From the NCBI RefSeq assembly GCF_024213195.1, contig NZ_JANAVF010000002.1, positions 248,001 through 312,000 on the forward strand: a stretch of DNA of 64,000 bases. The letters run 5' to 3'. Shown here one piece after another: positions 42,260 through 51,368 of this stretch. The stretch comes from Streptomyces sp. TBY4 (GTDB taxonomy: Bacteria > Actinomycetota > Actinomycetes > Streptomycetales > Streptomycetaceae). Position numbers and translations under genes: made by a program. Numbering within the stretch: position 1 is the stretch's first letter; every line of letters starts with the position of its first letter. The notes under the pieces are model-generated. The model did not search any database. It had not been told where the DNA came from and was given only the letters and a program-made list of their open reading frames with translations.

Positions 42260-43444
42260 CTAGCGGTGCTGGCGGGGGGCCTGGAAGCGGGCGATGAGGG
42301 CTGTGGCCTGCTTCGGGTGTTGCTCCAGCCATGCTGCGAGGTGTTCTTGGACGGCTTGTTGTACGCAGGTGCGTACGAGTGGGTTGCCCAGCGTGCCGCG
42401 GGTGGGGCCCTGGAGTTCGGGATGGTCCAGCTTCACCGATACGACGGCTGTCAGGCCCTCGGCGATGCGATTGGCGGAGAGGGCGGGGGCGGTTTCTGTC
42501 GGCAGCGGCAGCGGCAGCGGCACCGGTAGCCGTTTGCGCGTGTACGCGTTGATCGTGGCCGCCACTCCGTCGCGGAAGCCCAGCTCGTGCGTGCCACCGG
42601 ACGTGGGGTGGCTGTTGGCGAAGGTGTGGAGCCGTTCGGCAGGGGAGTCGGACCAGCGGAAGGCGACCTCCAGGGTTCCCGCCATCCGGGGGGCCTCGAG
42701 CTCGAAGGAGAGGGTCTCCGTGAGGGCGGGCGCCGCTGTGCCGGTGTCGAGGAAGGTGACGAAGTCCCGGGCCCCGCCGGGGAAGTGGAACCGGGCCGAC
42801 CGGGGCTCGCCCGGGTGGCGCCGGTCGGTGAGTGAGAGGTCCAACGCCCGGTTCAGGAAGGCCAGTTCCCTGAAGCGTTCCGCCAGGGTGTCGAAGGAGA
42901 ACCGTGTGGTTCCGAAGATGTCGGGGTCGGGCCAGAAGGTGATGGTCGTCCCGCTGTCCGGCGCTGTGCCCGCCGTGGTCGGCGGGGTGACGGCCACGCC
43001 GCGCGCGTACTCCTGGATCCAGCGGATTCTCTCGTGCCGCACCTCGGCCGTCATCCGGCGCGACAGCGCGTTGACGACGAAGGGGCCTGTGCCGCAGAGG
43101 TCGAGCATCACGTCGTTGCGGCCGGCGGGTCGTGCTCCTGCTCGCAGGGTGGTCAGCAGGGCTTCGAGCCGGGGAGCGCCGGTGCCGCCCGTCCCGTCGA
43201 GGGGGCGGCCCGGCCCGTCGTCGGTGACGCGTACGCCGCCGTCGGACGTGAGGGTGACCTCGACGGTGCCGGCGCGGCCGGCCAGTACCTCGTTCACCGC
43301 CAGTTCGGCGACCGCGAGCACCATGGTGCGCAGCCCGCGTTCGTCCGTCGAGCCGATGTACATCCCGGGCCGCTTCCGGACGGCCTCCCACCCCTCCAGT
43401 ACCTGGATCTGGCTGGCGTCGTATCCGGTGGATTCCTCACGCAC
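42260..43444 (-). CDS. GyrB-like ATPase/transducer protein without TOPRIM
   Basis: 394 residues, against about 650-800 for GyrB/ParE. The first 80 residues match GyrB strongly (YDASQIQVLEGWEAVRKRPG, MYIGSTDERGL). The catalytic Glu and Mg-binding Asn of the GHKL site (E and N in EVVDN of GyrB) align with Ala44 and Leu48, and the Gly-rich lid (GGLHGVG) has become LCGTGPF. The transducer domain follows (GFRDGVAATINAYTRKRL). The TOPRIM and DNA-cutting partner parts are missing. So it probably does not hydrolyse ATP as gyrase does and cannot form a topoisomerase; it might bind nucleotide or regulate gyrase. Confidence 0.85.
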   Translation of the reverse strand: MREESTGYDASQIQVLEGWEAVRKRPGMYIGSTDERGLRTMVLAVAELAVNEVLAGRAGTVEVTLTSDGGVRVTDDGPGRPLDGTGGTGAPRLEALLTTLRAGARPAGRNDVMLDLCGTGPFVVNALSRRMTAEVRHERIRWIQEYARGVAVTPPTTAGTAPDSGTTITFWPDPDIFGTTRFSFDTLAERFRELAFLNRALDLSLTDRRHPGEPRSARFHFPGGARDFVTFLDTGTAAPALTETLSFELEAPRMAGTLEVAFRWSDSPAERLHTFANSHPTSGGTHELGFRDGVAATINAYTRKRLPVPLPLPLPTETAPALSANRIAEGLTAVVSVKLDHPELQGPTRGTLGNPLVRTCVQQAVQEHLAAWLEQHPKQATALIARFQAPRQHR

Positions 43445-43763
43445 GGTGTCCCCTCCCAGTGGTGCCCAGCAGAAGCTCCAAGCCTAGGAGAATTCGACGA
43501 AAACACCAGGTCAGAGCTGTTTTGGTGAAGGGCTGAGCGGGTGGGTGGGGGCCTGTCCGGAGGTCGTCGGCGCCGAGGGGTGCGGATGGGGTTCGGAGCC
43601 CCGCCCGCGGGTCGCCGGGGGCGCGTACGCCCCCTTCCCCGCCGGCCGCCGAGCCACCGATTTCGCTCCACCGTGCCCGGACTCGTCCGAACGCCTCCTC
43701 CGTCCGGGGGAGGTTCGGGGCGGAGGGCCGCCGCCGTGGGCGCCGGGGGGCAGGCTTGCCGAC
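43445..43763. other. Divergent gap between GyrB-like and methyltransferase genes
   Basis: 319 bases. The first 80 bases are AT-richer (CTAGGAGAATTC, CAAAACAGC region) and should hold the GyrB-like promoter. The remainder is GC-rich with frames running through it that show no protein features. An upstream start of the methyltransferase frame exists but lacks support. Confidence 0.45.
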
Positions 43764-44480
43764 ATGCGACAGCAGTACGACACGTCAACGCCACCGCCGG
43801 CCTTCTCGGTCGCCGATGCCTTCACCCTGAGCACGGCCCTCGACGCCCTCGGCGGTGTGCGCGGCCTGGACACCCTTGACATGGCCTGCGGACACGGCAC
43901 CACCACCCGGCTGCTGGCCGGTGGCGGGGCGCGCAGAACGGTGGGCGTCGACAGTTGCCCCGAGCGCATCCGCCGGGCCCGGGAAACCGGCGCGGACCTC
44001 GCGCACGCCGTCGAGTACGTCGTCGCGGACGCGGCGGCCGGCCTGCCGGCGCTCGGGCCGTTCGACCTGGCCACCGCCGTGTACCTCTTCAACCAGGCCC
44101 ACGACCGGACGGCCCTGCACGCCATGTTCCGCACCGTACGGGCCAACCTGCGCCCCGGCGGGCGGCTGCTCGCCATCGTGCCGAACCCGGGCGCCTTCCC
44201 CTACGCGGACTGGGAGCCGTACGGGATCAGCGTCGTCGGGCGCGAACCCGGCGGGGAGGCCCCGCTGCTGCGGGCCCGGCTGGAGACCGATCCGCCGGTG
44301 CCGTTCGAATGCCGCGAGTGGGCCCACGCCGACTTCGCGGAGGCCGCCGCCGACGCCGGCTTCGCCACCGTGACCTGGCAGCCGACCCGGACCCCGCCCG
44401 CGTGCGAGACCCGGGACGAGAGCTACTGGGCCCGCTACCGCTCGGCACCCGTCGGCTCCCTGATGAACTGTGTGGCCTGA
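43764..44480 (+). CDS. Class I SAM-dependent methyltransferase
   Basis: 238 residues from ATG 43764. Motif I LDTLDMACGHGTTTRLLAGG binds S-adenosylmethionine; VGVDSCPERIRRAR follows, then DLATAVYLFNQAHD and a post-motif LRPGGRLLAIVPNPG. Acceptor unknown; the closest named relatives are small-molecule methyltransferases. No membrane or signal parts. Divergent from the GyrB-like gene, convergent with the esterase. Confidence 0.88.
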   Translation: MRQQYDTSTPPPAFSVADAFTLSTALDALGGVRGLDTLDMACGHGTTTRLLAGGGARRTVGVDSCPERIRRARETGADLAHAVEYVVADAAAGLPALGPFDLATAVYLFNQAHDRTALHAMFRTVRANLRPGGRLLAIVPNPGAFPYADWEPYGISVVGREPGGEAPLLRARLETDPPVPFECREWAHADFAEAAADAGFATVTWQPTRTPPACETRDESYWARYRSAPVGSLMNCVA

Positions 44481-44550
44481 GCCACCGCGATCCCGGCCGG
44501 TGGCGCGGCGCCGCCGCCCGGAGCGCAGCGGCGGCTCAGGGCTCCGCTCA

Positions 44551-44622
44551 GGACGCGGCTCAGGACTCCGACCGGGACGCGGCTCAGGACTCCGGCCGGG
44601 ACGCGGCTCAGGACTCCGCCGC
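44551..44622. repeat. 24-bp tandem repeat, three copies
   Basis: The unit GGACGCGGCTCAGGACTCCG plus ACCG/GCCG/CCGC is repeated at 44551-44574, 44575-44598 and 44599-44622. A shorter related piece precedes. The third copy runs into the C-terminus of the esterase (stop at 44610-44608). Confidence 0.85.
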
Positions 44623-45519
44623 CGCCTCGCGGACCAGCTCCAGGATCCGGTCGCGGGCCGCCCTGCCCTCCGGGACCGGCAGCAGCGGGTAGACGTGCGG
44701 CAGCCCCGGCTCCTCGATGAACTCCACCTCGGCGCCGGCCGCCCGCGCCCGGTTCACCAGTTCGCGGCTGTCCGTCGTCAGGACGTCCCGGGTACCGGTG
44801 AACACCGTCAGCGGGGCCAGCCCCGCGAACGACCCGTGCAGCGGGCTGACCAGCGGATCGTCGGCGGCCAGATTGCCCGCGTACAGCCGCCCGGCCTCCC
44901 GCAGGCCCGGGCGGGCCAGCATCGGGTCGCCCGCCTCGATGGCCGCCTGGTCGGGGTGGCTCATGGAGATGTCCAGCCAGGGCGAGATCAGCACGATCCG
45001 GGACGGCTGCGCCCCGGTCCGGTCGCGCAGCCGCTGCGCCGCGGCCAGCGCCAGCCCGGCGCCCGCCGAATCCCCGAGGAGCACGGTGCCGCCCGCGCCC
45101 CCGCTCGCGATCAGGCCGCTGAGCAGGTCCGCGGCGACCGGGACCGTCCGGTCGGCGGTTCCGCGCGGGGCCAGTATGTACGCCGGTACGACCACCCGGG
45201 CCTGCGCCTGCGTGACCAGGGTCCGGATCAGCGACCAGTGCGGCCGGACCAGTTCGTTGATGTACCCGCCGCCGTGCACGTACAGCACCCGGGCGGCCGG
45301 TTCCGTGCCGAGCGGCGAGACCTCGTACACCGGCCAGGCCCCGACGAAGGTCCGCGATACCTCGGCCACCCGGCCCAGCGAACGCGGGGGAAGGTGTGAC
45401 GCCGGGCGCCGCATCGATTCCGCCACCCGGGTACGGACCGCCTCGGCGCTCTCGAACCGTCTTCGCCGCCCCGCCGCGATCAGCGCGACCGAAAGCGCCC
45501 TGCTGCGCAGACTCGGCAC
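44608..45519 (-). CDS. Alpha/beta hydrolase, hormone-sensitive-lipase type esterase
   Basis: 303 residues from GTG 45519 (GGAGG at 7-8 bases). Oxyanion motif YVHGGGYINE, nucleophile Ser in LLGDSAGAG, acid in TGTRDVLTTDS, and His in PGLPHVYPLLP. No signal peptide. Cleaves short esters; natural substrate unknown. The end of the gene is within a 24-base tandem repeat, so the last residues (AAAES) may vary between strains. GTG 45528 is another possible start. Confidence 0.88.
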   Translation of the reverse strand: MPSLRSRALSVALIAAGRRRRFESAEAVRTRVAESMRRPASHLPPRSLGRVAEVSRTFVGAWPVYEVSPLGTEPAARVLYVHGGGYINELVRPHWSLIRTLVTQAQARVVVPAYILAPRGTADRTVPVAADLLSGLIASGGAGGTVLLGDSAGAGLALAAAQRLRDRTGAQPSRIVLISPWLDISMSHPDQAAIEAGDPMLARPGLREAGRLYAGNLAADDPLVSPLHGSFAGLAPLTVFTGTRDVLTTDSRELVNRARAAGAEVEFIEEPGLPHVYPLLPVPEGRAARDRILELVREAAAES

Positions 45520-45724
45520 GCCCCTCACCTCCCCAAACCCGGCCCGGAACGCTCCCCGGCCCCTGCCCGTCACCTGAGGAGCATAGGCGTGAAGCTGGGC
45601 TGTTGACCCGGTTAAGAAATCCTCGATGGACTGATCACCCGCAGGTCGGCAGATTGGTGCCGTCCGAACGCTGCCCGGCCCGCACGCCCCGTAGCGCTTC
45701 CTTCCGCATGCCTGGAGCCACCCC

Positions 45725-46759
45725 ATGAAGGCACTCGTCAAGCACAAGGCCGAGCCCGGGCTGTGGCTCATGGACGTTCCCGAGCCCGAGTACGGCCCCG
45801 GCGACGTGCTGATCAAGGTGCTGCGGACCGGCATCTGCGGGACGGACCTGCACATCCGCTCCTGGGACGGCTGGGCGCAGGGCGCCGTCAAGACCCCCCT
45901 CGTGCTCGGTCACGAGTTCGTCGGCGAGGTGGCCGCGATCGGTGCGGACGTCCACGAGGACATCGAGGTCGGTGCTCTGGTCAGCGGCGAGGGCCACCTG
46001 GTCTGCGGGAAGTGCCGCAACTGCCTGGCCGGGCGCCGCCACCTGTGCCGCAGCACGATCGGGCTCGGGGTCGGCCGCGACGGCGCCTTCGCCGAGTACG
46101 TGGTCCTGCCCGCGCAGAACGTGTGGGTCCACCGGGCCAAGGTCGACCTCGACGTCGCGGCGATCTTCGACCCCTTCGGCAACGCCGTGCACACGGCGCT
46201 CTCCTTCCCGCTGGTCGGCGAGGACGTGCTGATCACCGGCGCGGGCCCGATCGGGATCATGGCGGCCGCCGTGGCCCGGCACGCGGGAGCGCGCAACGTG
46301 GTCATCACCGACGTCAGCCCCGACCGTCTGGAGATCGCCCGCAAGGCCGGCGCCACCCTCGCGCTCGACGTCTCGAAGGCGACCATCGCCGACGCGCAGG
46401 CCCAGCTCGGCCTGCGCGAGGGCTTCGACATCGGCCTGGAGATGTCCGGCCGCGGCGAGGCCATGCGCGACATGATCGACAACATGACGCACGGCGGCCG
46501 GATCGCCATGCTGGGCCTGCCGGCGCAGGAGTTCGCCGTCGACTGGGCCAAGGTCGTCACCTCGATGATCACGATCAAGGGCATCTACGGCCGCGAGATG
46601 TTCGAGACCTGGTACGCGATGACCGTGCTGCTGGAGGGCGGGCTCGACCTCAGCCCCGTCATCACCGGCCGGTACGCCTACGGGGACTTCGAGGCGGCCT
46701 TCGACGAGGCCGCGACCGCCCGCAGCGGCAAGATCATCCTGGACTGGACCCAGGCGTAG
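45725..46759 (+). CDS. tdh: L-threonine 3-dehydrogenase
   Basis: 344 residues. Zn-dependent alcohol dehydrogenase fold: catalytic zinc ligands in [11 protein letters not shown] and VLGHEFVGE; structural zinc cysteines [18 protein letters not shown]-binding [17 protein letters not shown]. The typical [14 protein letters not shown] near the end is Tdh-specific. Oxidises threonine to 2-amino-3-ketobutyrate, which the next gene's product splits. About 170 bases between the two. Confidence 0.96.
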   Translation: MKALVKHKAEPGLWLMDVPEPEYGPGDVLIKVLRTGICGTDLHIRSWDGWAQGAVKTPLVLGHEFVGEVAAIGADVHEDIEVGALVSGEGHLVCGKCRNCLAGRRHLCRSTIGLGVGRDGAFAEYVVLPAQNVWVHRAKVDLDVAAIFDPFGNAVHTALSFPLVGEDVLITGAGPIGIMAAAVARHAGARNVVITDVSPDRLEIARKAGATLALDVSKATIADAQAQLGLREGFDIGLEMSGRGEAMRDMIDNMTHGGRIAMLGLPAQEFAVDWAKVVTSMITIKGIYGREMFETWYAMTVLLEGGLDLSPVITGRYAYGDFEAAFDEAATARSGKIILDWTQA

Positions 46760-46932
46760 CGCCCCGGGGCGCAGCCGCCCGAGCGCAGGCACACCCGCCC
46801 GCTCAGGTGCAGCCGCCCCGACGTCCAGCTCCACCCCACAGACCATTTTCCTCCGGCCGGGCCCCGCACCACCCCCCTCCGCGGGGCCCGGCCCCCTCCT
46901 TACGCCGCACCAGGAGAAAGAGAGCACCGCAC

Positions 46933-48135
46933 ATGTTCGAGACCGTCCGCGCGGACCTCCGTACGACCCTCGACGAGATCCGCGCCGCGGGTCTGCACAA
47001 GCCCGAGCGCGTCATCGGCACCCCGCAGAACGCCGCCGTCGCCGTGACCTCGGGCGGGGCCGCAGGTGAGGTGCTCAACTTCTGCGCCAACAACTACCTC
47101 GGGCTCGCCGACCACCCCGAGGTGGTCACCGCGGCCAAGGAGGCCCTGGACCGCTGGGGCTACGGAATGGCCTCCGTGCGCTTCATCTGCGGTACGCAGG
47201 AGGTACACAAGGAGCTGGAGGCGCGGCTCTCCGCCTTCCTCGGCCAGGAGGACACGATCCTCTACTCCTCCTGCTTCGACGCCAACGGCGGAGTCTTCGA
47301 GACCCTCCTCGGCCCCGAGGACGCGGTGATCTCCGACGCCCTCAACCACGCCTCGATCATCGACGGCATCCGGCTGAGCAAGGCCAAGCGCTTCCGCTAC
47401 GCCAACCGCGACATGGCCGAGCTCGAAGCCCGGCTGAAGGAGGCCACCGAGGGCGGTGCCCGCCGCAAGCTCATCGTCACCGACGGCGTGTTCTCCATGG
47501 ACGGCTACGTCGCCCCGCTCGCCGAGATCTGCGACCTCGCGGAGCGCTACGACGCCATGGTCATGGTCGACGACTCGCACGCCGTCGGCTTCGTCGGCCC
47601 CGGCGGCCGCGGCACCCCCGAACTGCACGGGGTCATGGACCGCGTGGACATCATCACCGGCACCCTCGGCAAGGCGCTGGGCGGGGCCTCCGGCGGCTAC
47701 GTCGCCGCGCGCACCGAGATCGTCGAGCTGCTGCGCCAGCGCTCGCGCCCGTACCTCTTCTCCAACTCCCTCGCCCCGGTCATCGCGGCTGCCTCCCTCA
47801 AGGTCCTCGACCTGCTGGAGTCGGCCGGTGACCTGCGCGAGCGGCTCGCCGCCAACACCGCGCTGTTCCGTACCAAGATGACCGAGGCGGGCTTCGAGAT
47901 CCTGCCCGGCGACCACGCGATCGCCCCCGTGATGATCGGCGACGCGGCGGAGGCGGCCAGGATGGCGGAACTCCTGCTGGAGCGCGGGGTCTACGTGATC
48001 GGCTTCTCCTACCCGGTGGTTCCGATGGGCGCGGCGCGGATCCGCGTCCAGCTGTCGGCGGCGCACTCGACGGCCGACGTGGAGCGGGCGATCGCCGCCT
48101 TCATCGACGCGCGGGCGGCGCTGGCGGGCGTCTGA
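46933..48135 (+). CDS. kbl: Glycine C-acetyltransferase (2-amino-3-ketobutyrate CoA ligase)
   Basis: 400 residues from ATG 46933. PLP enzyme of the alpha-oxoamine synthase family: [39 protein letters not shown], and PLP-binding Lys in [14 protein letters not shown]. Cleaves 2-amino-3-ketobutyrate with CoA to glycine and acetyl-CoA. With Tdh it forms the threonine-to-glycine pathway. Confidence 0.96.
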   Translation: MFETVRADLRTTLDEIRAAGLHKPERVIGTPQNAAVAVTSGGAAGEVLNFCANNYLGLADHPEVVTAAKEALDRWGYGMASVRFICGTQEVHKELEARLSAFLGQEDTILYSSCFDANGGVFETLLGPEDAVISDALNHASIIDGIRLSKAKRFRYANRDMAELEARLKEATEGGARRKLIVTDGVFSMDGYVAPLAEICDLAERYDAMVMVDDSHAVGFVGPGGRGTPELHGVMDRVDIITGTLGKALGGASGGYVAARTEIVELLRQRSRPYLFSNSLAPVIAAASLKVLDLLESAGDLRERLAANTALFRTKMTEAGFEILPGDHAIAPVMIGDAAEAARMAELLLERGVYVIGFSYPVVPMGAARIRVQLSAAHSTADVERAIAAFIDARAALAGV

Positions 48136-48162
48136 CCCCCGCAGGCCGGGTGCGGCGCCGTT

Positions 48163-48182
48163 GCCGGGGGCCCGCCCCCGGC
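48163..48182 (+). terminator. Terminator after kbl
   Basis: GCCGGGGG (48163-48170) and CCCCCGGC (48175-48182) are perfect 8-base arms with a CCCG loop, 28 bases past the stop. Confidence 0.75.
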
Positions 48183-48212
48183 CCCCCGCTCCTCAAACGC
48201 CGGAGGGGCTGG
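48183..48212. repeat. Common Streptomyces intergenic repeat
   Basis: The sequence CTCCTCAAACGCCGGAGGGG followed by CTGG, with arms CCCC/GGGG, is a short palindromic element that I recall many times in intergenic regions of Streptomyces genomes. It follows the kbl terminator. Confidence 0.6.
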
Positions 48213-48270
48213 ACTCGGCTGACGCCGGGGTGCGGCCCGCACAGGGGCCGCGGCCTGCGAGAATGGCAGC

Positions 48271-49185
48271 GTGATCGACCCCCGGAGGCTGCGCATCCTG
48301 CGGGCCGTCGCGGACCACCGTACGGTGACCGCCGCGGCCGCGGCCCTGTACCTCACCCCTTCCGCCGTCTCCCAGCAACTCGCGGCGCTGGAACAGGAGA
48401 CCGGGCACGCCCTGCTGACCCGCAGCGGCCGGGGCGTCCGGCTCACCGCGGCCGGGCAGATCCTGCTCGGGCACGCCCACGAGGTGCTCGCGCAGCTGGA
48501 GCGGGCGGAGGCCGAACTCGCCGCCTACGCGGGCGGTTCCGCGGGCGAGGTCACCGTGGCCGCCTTCGCCACCGGCATCGCCGAGGTGCTGGCCCCCGCC
48601 ATCACCCGGCTCGCCGCGGACCACCCCGGGATCCGGCTGCGCGTACGCGACGCGGAGGGCGATCAGAGCCTGCTGCTCCTGCTCGACGGGGAGGCAGACC
48701 TGGCCCTGGCCGTCGAGTACCGGGGCGCACCCGGCGCCGACGACGGCCGGCTGTCCGTGCTCCCGCTCTACGCCGAGCCCTTCGACGCGGTCCTCCCGGC
48801 CGGGCATCCGCTCGGGGACCTGCCCGAGGTGTCCCTGGCCGACCTCTCGGGTGCGGACTGGGTGGGCCAGTACCCCGGCAACCCCTGCCACGACGTGATG
48901 CTCCTCGCCTGCGAACTGGCCGGGTTCCAGCCCCGGTTGGTGCACTCCTCCGACGACTTCCGGGCCGTGGTGGCCCTGGTCGGCGCCGGCGCCGGAGTGG
49001 CCCTCGTGCCGCGCTCGGCGCTGCGCGGCATGGACCTCAAGGAGGTCCAGGTCCGCCCGGTGTCCGGCCCGGCACCCACCCGGCGGGTCTTCGCCGCCAC
49101 CCGGCGCGGCGCCGAGGCGCACCCGCTGATCGCCCCGGTCCTGGCCGCCCTGGCTCGTGAGGCGGACCGGCTCCCGGAGCACTGA
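48271..49185 (+). CDS. LysR-family regulator
   Basis: 304 residues, GTG start. Winged helix DPRRLRILRAVADHRTVTAAAAALYLTPSAVSQQLAALEQ; then an effector-binding domain (GEVTVAAFATGIAEVLAPA, VALVGAGAGVALVPRSAL). Just after kbl on the same strand, but separated by a terminator, so probably its own unit. Targets not told. Confidence 0.9.
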   Translation: MIDPRRLRILRAVADHRTVTAAAAALYLTPSAVSQQLAALEQETGHALLTRSGRGVRLTAAGQILLGHAHEVLAQLERAEAELAAYAGGSAGEVTVAAFATGIAEVLAPAITRLAADHPGIRLRVRDAEGDQSLLLLLDGEADLALAVEYRGAPGADDGRLSVLPLYAEPFDAVLPAGHPLGDLPEVSLADLSGADWVGQYPGNPCHDVMLLACELAGFQPRLVHSSDDFRAVVALVGAGAGVALVPRSALRGMDLKEVQVRPVSGPAPTRRVFAATRRGAEAHPLIAPVLAALAREADRLPEH

Positions 49186-49216
49186 CCGGCGCGGCAGCCC
49201 TCCGAGGCCGAATGGC

Positions 49217-49245
49217 GTGACCCCGGACACAGGGCCCTTGGTCAC
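49217..49245 (+). terminator. Hairpin after the LysR gene
   Basis: GTGACC (49217-49222) and GGTCAC (49240-49245) are perfect 6-base arms with a 17-base loop, 31 bases past the LysR stop. Modest. Confidence 0.4.
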
Positions 49246-49355
49246 TTACGAGGCCGCCTAGCGGAGGGGCGGGCCCCCCGGCAGGAAGGCGGGCCGGGAA
49301 TTTCCGGCTCTGCCACCCGGCCCTGATCCACTAAGCGGAATCGTAGGTCGCGCCT

Positions 49356-49384
49356 TTGTCATGCGTCCTCGCCGCCCCTAAGAA
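49356..49384 (+). promoter_or_regulatory. Promoter of the lytic transglycosylase-like gene
   Basis: TTGTCA (49356-49361), 17 bases, TAAGAA (49379-49384), about 100 bases before the start codon: a good vegetative promoter with a fairly long leader. I looked for a c-di-AMP riboswitch, common before cell-wall hydrolases, and did not see one. Confidence 0.6.
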
Positions 49385-49485
49385 TCGTTACTCACCGCAC
49401 GGCGCCGTGGATCCCGGATTTCCGATTCAGGATCCGGCCGGCGTCGCTTTCCCGTGAGTACCGCTATTCGAAGAGGTTGCCCCGC

Positions 49486-50118
49486 ATGTCCCGCACGTCC
49501 GAGACCAGCACCCCCGGCCATAGTCGTCGTCTGCCGAAGGCGCACAGGCTCGCCCTCGCAGGAGCGGCCACCCTGGGGGCCGCCGCCCTCGCCTTCTCCC
49601 TCGCCCCGGCCGGGTTCGGTGACGGCGCGGCGCTCGCGGCCGCCGCCCCCGCCGCCTGGACGCAGGTCGTCGACGGTGCGCAGGCGACGGGCCTGCGGCA
49701 GCACCTCGGCGTGCAGGAGGCCGCGGCGGCGAAGCGGGCCGAGGCGCCCAAGCGGGCTGCCAAGCATCACCGTTCGTCCGGTCGTGCCCCGGTCTACGCC
49801 AACGACCTCAGCGGCTGGATCAAGGAGTCCCTCGCGATCATGAAGGAGCACGGCATCCCGGGGACCTACGGCGGGCTCTACAGGAACATCATGCGCGAGT
49901 CCAGCGGAAACCCGTCGGCGACCAACGGCTGGGACGTCAACGCCAGGAACGGCGATCCGTCGATCGGCCTGCTCCAGGTCATCCGCCCGACCTTCCTCGC
50001 CTACCACGTCCCCGGCACGGCGGATTCCCCGTACGACCCGGTGGCCAACATCGTGGCCGCCGCCCATTACGCCGCCGCCCGCTACGGCTCGATCAACAAC
50101 GTCGACAGCGCTTACTGA
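49486..50118 (+). CDS. Secreted lytic transglycosylase-like protein
   Basis: 210 residues from ATG 49486 (AGAGG at 9 bases). A long signal peptide (hydrophobic residues about 23-43), an Ala-rich linker with Lys, and a C-terminal SLT domain (about 105-210): NIMRESSGNP contains catalytic Glu; GDPSIGLLQVIRPTFLAYHVPG and PVANIVAAAHYAAARYG complete it. Cuts peptidoglycan strands during growth or spore steps. Confidence 0.9.
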   Translation: MSRTSETSTPGHSRRLPKAHRLALAGAATLGAAALAFSLAPAGFGDGAALAAAAPAAWTQVVDGAQATGLRQHLGVQEAAAAKRAEAPKRAAKHHRSSGRAPVYANDLSGWIKESLAIMKEHGIPGTYGGLYRNIMRESSGNPSATNGWDVNARNGDPSIGLLQVIRPTFLAYHVPGTADSPYDPVANIVAAAHYAAARYGSINNVDSAY

Positions 50119-50381
50119 AATCCCGAAACGGGCCCGGCGGGACGCGTTCGCTTTCGTTGACATCGGGCCGGGAAAAGAGAGGGCGGAAGCCTCGGGGGCT
50201 GACTCGGACAACGGTCCACAATGGAATCCGAAAGCCGTGCAGGCATGAATTCCGAGGGAAGGGGGCCGTCGAATGCCACCGGGTCAGGGCTGGATCCAGA
50301 TCGGCGAATTCCGTGTCCGGACTCGGTTTCATCGGCGGGGGCACGGTCGCCGCGCGGGCGAGGCGGCAGCGCCCGGTCCGC
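50119..50381. other. Convergent gap between transglycosylase-like and DeoR genes
   Basis: 263 bases, AT-richer than flanks (CACAATGGAATCCG, GGCATGAATTCCGAGG). No convincing gene or terminator. Confidence 0.4.
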
Positions 50382-51161
50382 TCAGGCGCGGATGACCTCC
50401 ACGCCCGCCGCTTCGAAGGCCTCGGAGACGGCGGGGGACAGGCCGGTGTCCGTCACCAGTACGTCCACGGCGTCGGTCGGGACGATCCGGGCGAAGGCGC
50501 GGACGCCCAGCTTGCTGGAGTCGGCCGCGATCACCACCCGGCGGGCGCGCTCGCAGAGCAGCCGGTTCATGGCCGCCTCGTCCTCGTGCCGGGTGGCGGC
50601 GCCGTCGACCGGATCGAAGGCGTCCACGCCGACGACGGCGGTGTCCACGGAGAGCTGCCCGAGCACCTCCATGGCCAGCGGGCCGGTGAGCTCGTAGGAC
50701 TGGGGCCGGGCCACGCCGCCGGTGAGCACGATCTTGAACTGCGGTCGGATGACCAGTTCTCCCGCGATGTTCAGCGCGTTGGTGACCACGGTGAGGGCGG
50801 GGGAGCCGGTGGCGAGGTCGGGGCGGGCGGCCAGTGCGCGCGCGACCTCGGTGGTCGTGGTGCCGCCGGTCAGGCCGATCACCTCGCCCGGGACGATCAG
50901 CGCCGCGACGGTCTCGCTGATGCGGCTCTTCTCGGCGGCGCGGCGCGAGGTGCGGTAGCGCAGCGGGAGTTCGTAGCTGACCCCGTGCAGGACCGCTCCG
51001 CCCCGCGTGCGGACCAGCAGCTGCTGCTCGGCGAGCTGGTCGAGGTCGCGCCGGATGGTGGCGGCGGACACGCCGAGGGCCTCGGCGGCGGGTTCCACTT
51101 CCAGTTCGCCCCGCTCCACCAGCAGGTCCAGCAGTGTCTGCCAGCGTTCCTTGCGGGTCAT
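50382..51161 (-). CDS. DeoR-family sugar regulator
   Basis: 259 residues. N-terminal DeoR helix-turn-helix (RWQTLLDLLVERGELEVEPAAEALGVSAATIRRDLDQL) and a C-terminal sugar-phosphate sensor domain (VIGLTGGTTTTEVARAL, VDAFDPVDGAAT, ADSSKLGVRAF). Divergent from the SIS and aldolase genes, and very likely represses them until a sugar phosphate binds. Confidence 0.92.
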   Translation of the reverse strand: MTRKERWQTLLDLLVERGELEVEPAAEALGVSAATIRRDLDQLAEQQLLVRTRGGAVLHGVSYELPLRYRTSRRAAEKSRISETVAALIVPGEVIGLTGGTTTTEVARALAARPDLATGSPALTVVTNALNIAGELVIRPQFKIVLTGGVARPQSYELTGPLAMEVLGQLSVDTAVVGVDAFDPVDGAATRHEDEAAMNRLLCERARRVVIAADSSKLGVRAFARIVPTDAVDVLVTDTGLSPAVSEAFEAAGVEVIRA

Positions 51162-51291
51162 CGGCCGCCCTTCCGGTCTTGTTCTCGACAGTCTCCTCGA
51201 CCGTCTCTTCGCCGTCCGCTTCGGTGTTCGCTCCGGCGCTCCCTCTTGGCCTACGCATCGAGATTAACGCAGGCGATCACCCCGGTGATGC

Positions 51292-51321
51292 TTGAAGTTG
51301 CGCGAAAGAGCCCAGTATCTT
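51292..51321 (+). promoter_or_regulatory. Promoter of the SIS-aldolase operon
   Basis: TTGAAG (51292-51297), 18 bases, TATCTT (51316-51321), 48 bases before the SIS start. GCGCGAAAG in the spacer could be part of a DeoR site. Confidence 0.55.
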
Positions 51322-51368
51322 GCAGGAACACGCACTCAGGGGTGCACGCACTGCGCTAGGGAGCCGCC

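Noticed and set aside
49186..49485. c-di-AMP (ydaO) riboswitch before the transglycosylase-like gene
   Set aside because: Characteristic conserved blocks are not present; only a promoter with a plain leader is visible.
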